Of a DNA stretch of 8,475 nucleotides, positions 1 to 5,672 are shown piece by piece. The position numbers were made by a program, and so were the translations under genes. Below the pieces are notes generated by a model, which searched no databases, was not told the origin of the DNA, and was given only the letters and a program-made list of their open reading frames with translations. Origin of the DNA: CBDUXZ01 sp965371325 [NCBI: uncultured bacterium]. Lineage in GTDB: Bacteria > JAUYMQ01. The stretch is from positions 1 to 8,475 of the forward strand of contig CBDUXZ010000066.1 in assembly GCA_965371325.1 (NCBI GenBank), in the 5' to 3' direction. Every line of letters starts with the position of its first letter. Position 1 is the first letter of the stretch.

Positions 1-1
1 G

Positions 2-589
2 GGTGCACTTGCGCACGGGCGCAAAGCCTTCGAGATCGCGGAGAAGACCGGTAGCGCGCTTTCCCGCGCTGTGGCTCGGTGGAGGCTCGGCCTTGCGCAC
101 ATGATGAGCAAGGAATGGCGTGAGGCACGAGAGATGTTGGAAGCGTCGCTCGCCATCGCACGAGAGACGCGCGCCGGCCTCTATGGCGAGGCGCACATGC
201 TCGCGCTCCTCGCCGAAAGCTACCTGGCCCTCGGGGAAAAAAGCCGGGCACGCGAGGCAGCGAACGAAGCAGTCACCGTGGCGCGTCGTCACGGCACGAG
301 GCTGTTCGAGTGCGAGGCCCATCTCGCCAAGGCGCGTGTCCTCCTGGCCACCGAGGGCGCAAAGGCGAGAGAGGCGATCGAGGCCGCCTTGGCGGAGGCC
401 ATGAAGGCCGCGCAGGAGACCGACATGAAGGGCCAAGAGCCCTTCATCCACGAGGAGCGCGCCGCGCTGGCGCGACTCCTCGGCGATGACGCGACCTGCC
501 AGCGCGACCTTCGCGAAGCCTACCGCCTGTTCACCGAGATGGAAGCGACGGACCACGCGGCGCGGCTGGCGAAGGATCTGGGACTGTGA
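2..589 (+). CDS. C-terminal TPR tail of a probable cyclase/AAA-ATPase regulator (5' end outside window)
   Basis: The frame is open from base 2 with no start needed and ends at TGA 587-589, leaving 195 codons of a longer gene. The sequence is alpha-helical and Ala/Arg/Glu-rich with degenerate tetratricopeptide repeats: helix pairs around LALGEKSRAREAANEA and the preceding segment. It closes with a PFIHEERAALARLLGD...REAYRLFTEM...AARLAKDLG block. That closing pattern is typical of large bacterial proteins that combine a class III cyclase domain, an AAA ATPase domain and a long TPR tail. The catalytic parts would lie upstream, so the cyclase assignment is by resemblance only. A MalT-like or LuxR-type ATPase with TPRs is the main alternative. 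Its stop codon overlaps the GTG of the zinc-ribbon fragment that follows (GTGA overlap), the arrangement expected for tandem co-transcribed genes. Confidence 0.72.
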   Translation, partial: GALAHGRKAFEIAEKTGSALSRAVARWRLGLAHMMSKEWREAREMLEASLAIARETRAGLYGEAHMLALLAESYLALGEKSRAREAANEAVTVARRHGTRLFECEAHLAKARVLLATEGAKAREAIEAALAEAMKAAQETDMKGQEPFIHEERAALARLLGDDATCQRDLREAYRLFTEMEATDHAARLAKDLGL

Positions 590-672
590 ACTGCTCATCG
601 TGCAGCCATGCCACGCGTGCGGGAGCGCTATTCTGCTCTGGTTGCGGCGCATCGCTGGCTCGCGCTTGCGCT
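586..672 (+). pseudogene. Zinc-ribbon N-terminal remnant of a lost cyclase/ATPase-type gene
   Basis: A GTG at 586 overlaps the preceding stop by four bases and begins MNCSSCSHATRAGALFCSGC. This is a CxxC-N10-CxxC zinc ribbon with cysteines at residues 3, 6, 17 and 20. Such short ribbons with a GA.FC..CG core commonly open large cyclase-ATPase-TPR proteins, the family to which the upstream tail probably belongs. After about residue 27 the frame loses recognisable protein character. It runs to 978 only by passing antisense through a repeat and then through the palindrome at 919-1024. I read it as the first exon-sized piece of a tandem paralogue whose body was deleted. A genuine tiny zinc-ribbon protein is less likely, since the natural stop lies inside a mobile repeat. 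Confidence 0.45.
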
Positions 673-729
673 CTCGGCATTTGCTATACGTCCTCTGCCC
701 ACATGGGTCCGTGCCTTCCTCTGCGCTTG

Positions 730-867
730 TTACTTGTTGTAAAGCCTCCGTCGTTCATCTCGTATCAGCGCCTCGTCGGGCGGCTGATACGTGATTCTGA
801 ACGAAAGATTCTCAATCATTCCGGGGAAAGTTCTGGTTCGCGCAGAGCGAAGCACGGCCCACCAATA
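730..867 (-). repeat. Minus-strand coding-like remnant, copy A
   Basis: Bases 745-865 match 3638-3758 over 121 bp with no gap and about 26 differences (about 78% identity by eye). Read on the minus strand this copy ends TYQPPDEALIRDERRRLYNK and then TAA (730-732). The other copy gives TYHPPDEALMRDERRR in the same frame. Across the 21-codon FRITY...RRR block all seven differences fall on third codon positions and five are silent, the signature of former or present protein coding. The frame continues to an ATG-like start near 914, but sequence upstream of the Tyr-Trp-Trp at 867 has no match in copy B. DNA 761-769 and 783-791 form 9-bp perfect inverted arms (GTATCAGC core), so a structural role is also possible. 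I do not recognise the protein family. Confidence 0.6.
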
Positions 868-918
868 CTTTCTCAGCTGAAGAAGCCCGCCGACACAATC
901 TCCCCGCATCAAATCGCA

Positions 919-1024
919 TGTCATTGCGAGGAGCGAAGCGACGAAGCAATCCCCATGCATGAACCATCAACGACTTAACGCATGGGATTGCTTCGTTACG
1001 CCTACGGCCTTCCTCGCAATGACA
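919..1024. repeat. REP/MITE-like intergenic palindrome
   Basis: This is a 106-bp imperfect inverted repeat. The outer arms TGTCATTGCGAGGA (919-932) and TCCTCGCAATGACA (1011-1024) are perfect complements. The inner arms carry CGAAGCAATCCC against GGGATTGCTTCG, and CCCATGC (952-958) pairs with GCATGGG (980-986), leaving a 21-nt loop. Translation of the left arm gives CHCEERSDEAI, a peptide well known as a spurious ORF product of this widespread palindrome in many bacterial genomes. There is no transposase here, so if mobile it would move in trans. It lies between the zinc-ribbon remnant and the cyclase leader. As RNA it would form a strong hairpin, but it has no U-tract typical of an intrinsic terminator. 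Confidence 0.85.
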
Positions 1025-1069
1025 GCTACCGCGACACTTTGCTGCAATCCTGCACCGATAAAGCCTCCC

Positions 1070-1098
1070 TTGATCCAGCCTCGTCAATGTTCTAGGCT
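1070..1098 (+). promoter_or_regulatory. Candidate sigma-70 promoter with spacer dyad, upstream of cyclase 1
   Basis: TTGATC (1070-1075, -35-like) is separated by 17 bases from TAGGCT (1093-1098, -10-like, keeping the key T, A and final T). Both hexamers and the spacing are identical upstream of the second cyclase. A dyad CAGCCT (1076-1081) N12 AGGCTG (1094-1099) overlaps the spacer and -10, and its arms are also unchanged in the other copy while the loop varies. This fits an operator or early-transcript hairpin. Transcription would start near 1105, leaving a leader of about 100 nt. The assignment is by motif and duplication only. Confidence 0.4.
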
Positions 1099-1108
1099 GC
1101 GAGAGCTT

Positions 1109-1155
1109 CTCCGTCCGCCTTCCTTCGCGCGGAAGGCGGGTGCGGACTCACGGAG
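1109..1155 (+). promoter_or_regulatory. Structured 5' leader hairpin of cyclase 1
   Basis: CCGCCTTCC (1115-1123) pairs perfectly with GGAAGGCGG (1131-1139) around a 7-nt loop. Outer CTCCGT (1109-1114) can pair with ACGGAG (1150-1155). There is no following U-run, so it is not a standard terminator. The 5' arm CGCCTTCCTT (1116-1125) is also complementary to the SD region AAGGA(GG)AGGCG at 1187-1198 with a two-base bulge, so two mutually exclusive folds are possible. Confidence 0.4.
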
Positions 1156-1190
1156 GGTAGCTCGTTTCCATGGGCCGCCTTCGCACAAGG

Positions 1191-1196
1191 AGGAGG
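1191..1196 (+). promoter_or_regulatory. Strong Shine-Dalgarno deciding a TTG start
   Basis: AGGAGG (within AAGGAGGAGG, 1187-1196) lies nine bases before TTG 1206. The other copy keeps AAGGAAGAGG at the same distance from its TTG. Confidence 0.6.
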
Positions 1197-1205
1197 CGTC
1201 CACCC

Positions 1206-3581
1206 TTGAAACGCCTGACCACCCTCGACAAGTGGTTGGTGCTGATCCTGGTGCCGCTCTGGGCGGTTTCCTTCGGCCTCTGCCTGAAGGCGCAAATCGA
1301 CGGCGGAGGCTATGCCCACATAGGGCTGTCAGTTGAGGATGCCGAGAGCTACCCGGCGCTGGTTGGGGAATTCAGCTTCCTGTATTCCTCTGACCCGCTC
1401 GAGGGGGCGGGCCTGCGCCCCGGTGACCGCCTGGTACGTGTGGGAAGCGCGGACCTCCGTGGCGTCGGTACCCTTGGGTTCTTTGCCCGCAGCCGAGTAG
1501 AGGGGGGGCGAGACCTCAGGGTCCCGGTGGCCTACGAGAGAGGCGGCGAGCGGCGCGAGACCTCTCTCGCCCTGATACCCCTTTCTCTCTTCCGGGGCTA
1601 TCTGGCCCCCTCGCTTGCATTCGCCGCCTCGGCCCTGTTCCTGCTCCTTCGGGCGCGGCCGACCCCCATGGTGCGCGCCTATTTCTATTTCGGGATGTGC
1701 TGGGCCATCGCCTTCGCTACCCAAGACGCTGGCGGCGCAAACCTCCCGGTGTTCTACACCTTCCTCGGGATGTTTTTCGTAGCAATCAGCCTGATGTTTC
1801 CGTTGCTGCTGCGCTTCAGCTTCCTCTTCCCGGATGACGTCGCGCCTGAAGGCAGGTGGCAAAATCTCTGGCCCTGGTTCTTCGCCGTTTTTGGTCCGAT
1901 CGCCGCCAGTCTCTATGCGGGCCTGTTCAGGGTCGGGATCGCCTTAGCGGCGGGGACATCTTTCCTGGGTGCCGTGGCGGTCGTCGCCGCGTTCACACAC
2001 AAGTACCGCGGTGCGGATCGGGTCGCGCGCCGCCAAATCAAGTGGGTCCTGTTTGGAGCGTACTGCGCCCTGATCCCAATGATATTCACGAGCGCGCTGG
2101 TGGTGTTCGAGCCCCGCTTCTTTTGGCTGATTCCTCAGAGTTTCTGGGCCCTCCCGCTCCTTCCCCTCTTCCTGCTCATCTCCGTCGCGCGCTTCAACCT
2201 CTTCGACATCGACCGCATCCTGAGTGCCACGGCTTCCTATAACATCATCCTCGTGCTGCTCGTGGGCGGCGGGCTCGTGATCGTGCCGCGGATCGCGGAG
2301 GCGGCGTCGGGGCTCATCGGCATCGACCCGGGGACGGGCCAGGTCGGCATGTCGCTGCTGCTCGCGGGGCTTCTGGTTCCGGCCCACCGGCGCCTGCGTC
2401 CCCAGATCGATCGGATGTTCTTCAAGGATCGCTATGCGCTCGACCACGGTATCGCGGAGCTGTTGCCCTCGCTCTCCGCCTGTGAGGATATTTTCACGCT
2501 GACCCAGCGGGCCGGCGAGGGGATCAACCGTCTGGTCAAGCCCGAAACCTGCGTCGTGTACGGGACCGACGGCGGGCCCTACGCGCCTATCTTCGTAGAG
2601 GGGCGGGCGGTGCCGCCCGTGTTCGAATCGACGAGTGCTCTCATCGGCGCGCTGCGGGAGCGGCGTACGCCGCTTGCCCTTGGTGAGGCCGGCCGCCGGG
2701 CCGACGAAGCGCCTCTCGGCCCCTTCGACCGCGCCGCTCTCGAAACGCTCGGCGCCGAGGTGGTGGTTCCCGTGCACCACGGTGATACGCTCCGCGCCTT
2801 TGTCTGTCTGGGCCCGAAGCGCTCCGGTGACGTCTACACCTCTTCCGATCTCTCCCTGTTTTCGGCCGTTGCAGAGAAGGTTACGACGGAGCTTTCACGT
2901 TTCGATGATGCCAATGTCATTCGCGAGGGACGTGAGATGCAGGAGTCGCTGCGCCGCTACGTGCCGGGCGCCATCGCGGAGCAAATCGCAAGCGGGGAAG
3001 AGTTAGCATCTGGCGAGCGCGAGGTCTCGGTGCTCTTCGTGGACATCCGGGGCTACAGCGCCTTCTCCGAGAACCGGAAGGCCGAGGAGATCTTCTCGGC
3101 GGTGAACCGCTACACCGAGACGGTCTCGCAGATCGTCCGGAAGCATGGCGGCAGCGTGGTGGAGTTCAACGGCGACGGGATGATGACGGTTTTTGGCGCG
3201 CCGAAAGCACTTGCCCAGAAAGAGAGGGCGGCCGTGGCGGCCGGACGCGAGATCGTCACGGCCGTCGAGGCCATCCCGATGGGCGAAGGGGAGGGCGGTA
3301 GCACGAAGCTCTCGGTCGGCGTCGGTATCGCGACGGGCGAGGCCTTTGTCGGCAATATTCAGGCCGTGGACCGCGTAATCTGGAGTGCCATCGGCAACAC
3401 AACCAATCTCGCGGCGCGGCTCCAGGGGCTAACACGCGAATTGGACGCCGCGCTCGTGATCGATGCGGCGACGTGGGGCGAGCTGGGTTCTGCCGGCCAG
3501 GACTTCGAGAAGCACGCCGCCGTTCCCATCCGCGGCCGCCAGCAGATCGAAGACCTCTACGCACTCCCCCTTAGCGCCTAG
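1206..3581 (+). CDS. Membrane-anchored PDZ / multi-TM / GAF / class III adenylate-or-guanylate cyclase
   Basis: 791 residues from TTG 1206; ATG 1170 is an alternative start 12 codons upstream. TTG is preferred because it has the better SD, because an in-frame TAG sits at 1158, and because the paralogue reads ACT where 1170 has ATG. Order of parts: TM1 (about 9-30); PDZ-like domain, probably periplasmic (about 35-115, GLRPGDRLVRVG at 69-80); roughly eight hydrophobic segments (133-393); a juxtamembrane DRMFFKDRY (402-410) as seen in multi-TM sensor kinases; a GAF-like domain (about 412-575); a linker with LRRYVPGAIAEQI (582-594); and the catalytic domain (about 603-775). Metal-binding Asp613 (FVDIRGYS) and Asp657 (NGDGMM) are present, as are Asn734 and Arg738 (NLAAR), so it should be active in making a 3',5'-cyclic nucleotide from NTP in the cytoplasm. 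The purine-specifying positions are Glu653 and Ser727, not the usual Lys plus Thr/Asp of adenylate cyclases, so the product is uncertain. The ligand is unknown. A paralogue starts at 7771. Confidence 0.9.
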   Translation: MKRLTTLDKWLVLILVPLWAVSFGLCLKAQIDGGGYAHIGLSVEDAESYPALVGEFSFLYSSDPLEGAGLRPGDRLVRVGSADLRGVGTLGFFARSRVEGGRDLRVPVAYERGGERRETSLALIPLSLFRGYLAPSLAFAASALFLLLRARPTPMVRAYFYFGMCWAIAFATQDAGGANLPVFYTFLGMFFVAISLMFPLLLRFSFLFPDDVAPEGRWQNLWPWFFAVFGPIAASLYAGLFRVGIALAAGTSFLGAVAVVAAFTHKYRGADRVARRQIKWVLFGAYCALIPMIFTSALVVFEPRFFWLIPQSFWALPLLPLFLLISVARFNLFDIDRILSATASYNIILVLLVGGGLVIVPRIAEAASGLIGIDPGTGQVGMSLLLAGLLVPAHRRLRPQIDRMFFKDRYALDHGIAELLPSLSACEDIFTLTQRAGEGINRLVKPETCVVYGTDGGPYAPIFVEGRAVPPVFESTSALIGALRERRTPLALGEAGRRADEAPLGPFDRAALETLGAEVVVPVHHGDTLRAFVCLGPKRSGDVYTSSDLSLFSAVAEKVTTELSRFDDANVIREGREMQESLRRYVPGAIAEQIASGEELASGEREVSVLFVDIRGYSAFSENRKAEEIFSAVNRYTETVSQIVRKHGGSVVEFNGDGMMTVFGAPKALAQKERAAVAAGREIVTAVEAIPMGEGEGGSTKLSVGVGIATGEAFVGNIQAVDRVIWSAIGNTTNLAARLQGLTRELDAALVIDAATWGELGSAGQDFEKHAAVPIRGRQQIEDLYALPLSA

Positions 3582-3619
3582 CCTATCTCCGAGCATCCTT
3601 ATAATGTAGTGACGACTGC

Positions 3620-3760
3620 CTATCTGTGGTTGAAAACCCTCCGCCGTTCATCCCGCATCAGCGCTTCATCGGGCGGGTGATACGTGATTCTAAAAGCAGG
3701 ATTCCTAGTTCTTTCGGGATAAATCGGAGTTCGCCCTGAGAGAAGCACGGCCCACCAAAA
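3620..3760 (-). repeat. Minus-strand coding-like remnant, copy B
   Basis: This is the second copy of the element at 730-867, in the same orientation and again just 3' of a cyclase-type gene. Minus-strand translation gives FWWAVLLSGRT, then FRITYHPPDEALMRDERRR, and ends at TAG (3620-3622). The frame is closed upstream by TAG at 3782-3784 and contains no ordinary start codon before the conserved part, so in this copy it is a fragment. The hairpin arms seen in copy A are weaker here (CATCA/TGATAC with a mismatch) while the amino acids are kept. That argues that coding, more than RNA folding, shaped the similarity. The remaining bases 3582-3619 and 3761-3812 show nothing further except the weak hairpin listed separately. 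Confidence 0.6.
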
Positions 3761-3778
3761 CTCTTCCCATCTCGGGAA
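3757..3778 (-). terminator. Weak possible terminator for the RTX gene
   Basis: On the minus strand, downstream of the RTX stop, TTCCC GAGAT GGGAA forms a 5-bp stem (3764-3778). It is followed by GAG and TTTT (3757-3760). The stem is short and the U-tract is only four bases, so support is weak. Confidence 0.2.
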
Positions 3779-3812
3779 TCTCTATTCTACCGGCTCGACG
3801 GGACGGCTTGCT

Positions 3813-5309
3813 CTATATCTTTGTTTCACACTTATTGAACGTGTTGTTTCCCGTGCCGCCATCGCATGTATCCTTGCCGTTGCCCCCATTCAAATTGTCG
3901 TCGCCGGTATAGCCATCGAGGAAATCATCACCTCCTTCGCCCTGAAGGTCGTCGTTACCGGACCAGCCTTTGAGCGTGTCGTTTCCCGTGCCTCCCATGA
4001 TGATGTCGTTCCCCGTCGTGGCTGGGCCATTCTCCCCCCACAGTTTATCGTCGCCGCTATCGCCGAAAATCTTGTCGTCATCGGGTCCGCCAAGAATGTA
4101 GTCAGCCCCGGGACCTCCGTGGGCTTCATCCTTGCCAATGCCGCAATCAATGTTGTCATCGCCGTCGTCACCATACATCATGTCGTTACCCGTATGCCCG
4201 TTGATCTGGTCGTTCCCGGGGCCTCCGTGAATTTCGTCGGAGCCTACGCCGCCCTGGAGTTGATCGTTACCAATGTCACCGAACAGCTTGTCATCGCCGT
4301 CGCTCGCCGCGTCTTCGATGATCGCGTCGTTTCCGTCGCCACCGTGAGCGGTATCGTTACCCTTGCCGGGGATGATGCGATCGTTTCCCCCCTGGCCTGA
4401 TAGGATGTCGGCCCCGTCGCCGCCGTAAATTTCATCCGCATCACTACCCCCCGCGATCTCGTCATTGCCTCCTTCGCCGTACAGTCTATCGGTGCCTCCA
4501 TCTCCAAGGATTTTATCGGCCTCGGTCCCGCCCCAAATGTCGTCATTCCCTGCGTCCCCGTGCAATTCATCCGCCCCGTGCTCTCCTCGTATCCTGTCGT
4601 TACCTGAACCTCCGTGGATGACGTCGCCGTCCTCATCTCCCTGAATCGCGTCGTCTCCGGCATCACCGTAGATCTTGTCCGCGCCGGCGAATCCATAGAT
4701 TATGTCAGCCCCGGTCCCGCCGTGAATTTCGTCGTCGCCCGAATTGCCGTATAGCCAATCATTACCCCCTTCTCCCAGAATCTTGTCGTTCCCGGGGCCT
4801 CCGAAGAGATGGTCGCTGCCCGGTCCTCCACAGATCACGTCGTCGCCGCCTGCGCCGTCAATCTTGTCGTTCCCACCGAGGCCCGCGATGACGTCAGGGC
4901 CTGGCGTGCCCTTCAATTCGTCGTTGCCCGGCGTACCGTTGATCGTAACCTGCTTACCATCGCACTTGCGGAATTTCGCGAGCTGAGGCCAATTCGGGAA
5001 GGCGGGAGAGCGTTTGATCTTTTGGTCCTGAAGCGGATCCTGTTTTTCCAGTGACTTCCGTTGCATCGGTGGCAGGGTAGGGCGCTTTCTGCTCTTTTCC
5101 ACTTGTTTCTTGTTCACTTGTTCGGGCGCGGCGGTACCTCTCTCGACGGTGGGGCTCTCGTCGGACTTCGCTGGTGCGTCCGCGCGATCGCGTTCTGGTC
5201 CGGAAGCGCGCCCGGCGGCAAAGCTGAATCCGGGTGAGCCATGACAGATAAGGACGATCAGGCTGGAGACAAGGAGAGAGTACGTCAATTTCGTTCCGCG
5301 GCGATTCAT
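3813..5309 (-). CDS. Exported RTX-type calcium-binding repeat protein
   Basis: 498 residues from ATG 5307-5309, chosen over an in-frame start at 5336 because AGGAGG sits six bases upstream and a signal peptide begins here. Residues 1-32 form a Sec signal (NRRGTK, then a hydrophobic core, then SFAA with likely cleavage after A31 or A32); there is no lipobox. Residues 33-115 are a charged, Pro/Lys/Glu-rich, probably disordered linker. Residues 125-492 are 40 consecutive GGxGxDxUx-type nonapeptides, 38 of exact length and two with inserts (starting at about 332 and 425). Such repeats fold as a parallel beta-roll that binds Ca2+ between turns. The protein ends six residues after the last repeat, with no catalytic domain and no visible type I secretion tail. 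Mature cysteines are at 116, 160, 389, 482 and 494. A role as adhesin, surface-layer or matrix component is plausible but unproven. It is transcribed opposite to its neighbours. Confidence 0.88.
   Translation of the reverse strand: MNRRGTKLTYSLLVSSLIVLICHGSPGFSFAAGRASGPERDRADAPAKSDESPTVERGTAAPEQVNKKQVEKSRKRPTLPPMQRKSLEKQDPLQDQKIKRSPAFPNWPQLAKFRKCDGKQVTINGTPGNDELKGTPGPDVIAGLGGNDKIDGAGGDDVICGGPGSDHLFGGPGNDKILGEGGNDWLYGNSGDDEIHGGTGADIIYGFAGADKIYGDAGDDAIQGDEDGDVIHGGSGNDRIRGEHGADELHGDAGNDDIWGGTEADKILGDGGTDRLYGEGGNDEIAGGSDADEIYGGDGADILSGQGGNDRIIPGKGNDTAHGGDGNDAIIEDAASDGDDKLFGDIGNDQLQGGVGSDEIHGGPGNDQINGHTGNDMMYGDDGDDNIDCGIGKDEAHGGPGADYILGGPDDDKIFGDSGDDKLWGENGPATTGNDIIMGGTGNDTLKGWSGNDDLQGEGGDDFLDGYTGDDNLNGGNGKDTCDGGTGNNTFNKCETKI
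3834..4937 (-). repeat. 27-bp-periodic coding repeat array (40 RTX nonapeptides)
   Basis: About 1.1 kb in which the DNA repeats with 27-bp periodicity, each unit encoding one nonapeptide such as GGPGNDKIL. Units are well diverged from one another (for example GEGGNDWLY, GDDGDDNID), so the array is old and not a recent slippage expansion. Two units are irregular: 12 residues at EDAASDGDDKLF, and 14 residues starting GENGPATTGND. Confidence 0.9.
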
Positions 5310-5315
5310 GGGGGT

Positions 5316-5321
5316 CCTCCT
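5316..5321 (-). promoter_or_regulatory. Shine-Dalgarno of the RTX gene
   Basis: Minus-strand AGGAGG six bases before ATG 5309. It fixes the start at the signal peptide Met, not at the upstream in-frame start at 5336. Confidence 0.65.
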
Positions 5322-5439
5322 GGTGGGGGGCGTCACTCAGGTCCTCGTTCTCCGGTACATGCGGCGGTCGCTTCACGACCCTCTGAAGGCATTTTCTATT
5401 CAGCAGTTGGTTTAACCGGACGTTGCTCCCGGCGAATAT

Positions 5440-5475
5440 ATCAGGGCTGGATTCGCGTGGGAGCTACAGCCTGAT
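5440..5475. other. Bulged inverted repeat in the divergent intergenic region
   Basis: ATCAGGGCTG (5440-5449) and CAGCCTGAT (5467-5475) are complementary except for one extra G, around a 17-nt spacer. It lies in the probable RTX leader. There is no U-run on either side, so it is not a terminator; operator or leader structure is possible. Confidence 0.3.
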
Positions 5476-5503
5476 CCCGGGCGAGGGAGATAGGTGGTCG
5501 GCA

Positions 5504-5532
5504 TTTTCATGCACCCTCTTGGAACTTGTCAA
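5504..5532 (-). promoter_or_regulatory. Candidate leftward promoter for the RTX gene
   Basis: On the minus strand a consensus TTGACA (5532-5527) is followed after 17 bases by TGAAAA (5509-5504), a poor -10. If used, the leader would be about 190 nt. It would include the bulged dyad at 5440-5475 and a small hairpin GGTCG-CTTCA-CGACC at 5366-5380. Confidence 0.28.
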
Positions 5533-5623
5533 GGCTGGGGCCGCTATCGAGGCTGCTTGCATCGGCCACGGCGCACCCACTCTGCGACCGATTTGGCGAA
5601 GCCGGGGAACGCGTGTGGCACTA

Positions 5624-5640
5624 AACGTGGCACGTTGACA
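5624..5640 (+). promoter_or_regulatory. Palindrome overlapping a TTGACA, rightward
   Basis: AACGTG-G-CACGTT (5624-5636) is a perfect 13-base dyad that overlaps a consensus -35 TTGACA (5635-5640) pointing toward the TMTC-like gene. No acceptable -10 follows at 16-18 bases, where the sequence is G-rich. This may be an activator-dependent promoter or only a binding site. TGGCAC also occurs 12 bases upstream (5616-5621). Confidence 0.25.
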
Positions 5641-5672
5641 ACTAAATGGGGGTTTTCAGGGGGAGTGAGGGA

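Larger units (their letters stand above)
1035..1205 (+). repeat. Promoter-leader cassette, copy 1 (paired with 7600-7770)
   Basis: This 171-bp non-coding segment matches the segment upstream of the second cyclase at a constant offset of 6565 bases, with no net insertion or deletion. The match begins abruptly at CACTTTGCTGCAA just after the palindrome. It carries a candidate sigma-70 promoter, a dyad in the promoter spacer, a leader hairpin, the ribosome binding site and the TTG start. The match continues into the coding regions, so it belongs to one duplication that includes the start of the cyclase gene. Confidence 0.85.

Noticed and set aside
586-978. 130-codon ORF taken as a full protein
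   Set aside because: Only the first 25-30 residues (zinc ribbon) look real; the rest crosses the antisense remnant and the palindrome, whose translation is a known spurious peptide.
1944-2780. Long minus-strand ORF of 278 codons inside cyclase 1
   Set aside because: It is a shadow of the high-GC coding frame: Arg/Glu/His-rich low-complexity translation, no domain, no SD, fully inside a well-supported gene.
3600-3605. Perfect TATAAT after cyclase 1
   Set aside because: No -35-like hexamer lies 16-18 bases upstream (CCTAGC region), and no rightward gene follows.
3834-4937. 27-bp periodic repeats considered as a CRISPR or tandem satellite
   Set aside because: The period is exactly nine codons of an RTX nonapeptide in one open frame; there are no constant repeats with unique spacers.
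5240-5250. Lipoprotein signal (Cys22 in the RTX signal peptide)
   Set aside because: The residues before Cys are V-L-I, so position -1 is Ile and not Gly/Ala/Ser; a normal signal peptide with a later A-A site fits better.
5616-5642. Sigma-54 promoter from the two TGGCAC boxes
   Set aside because: Neither has the TTGC element at the required distance; the second gives CAAC and the first GTGG.
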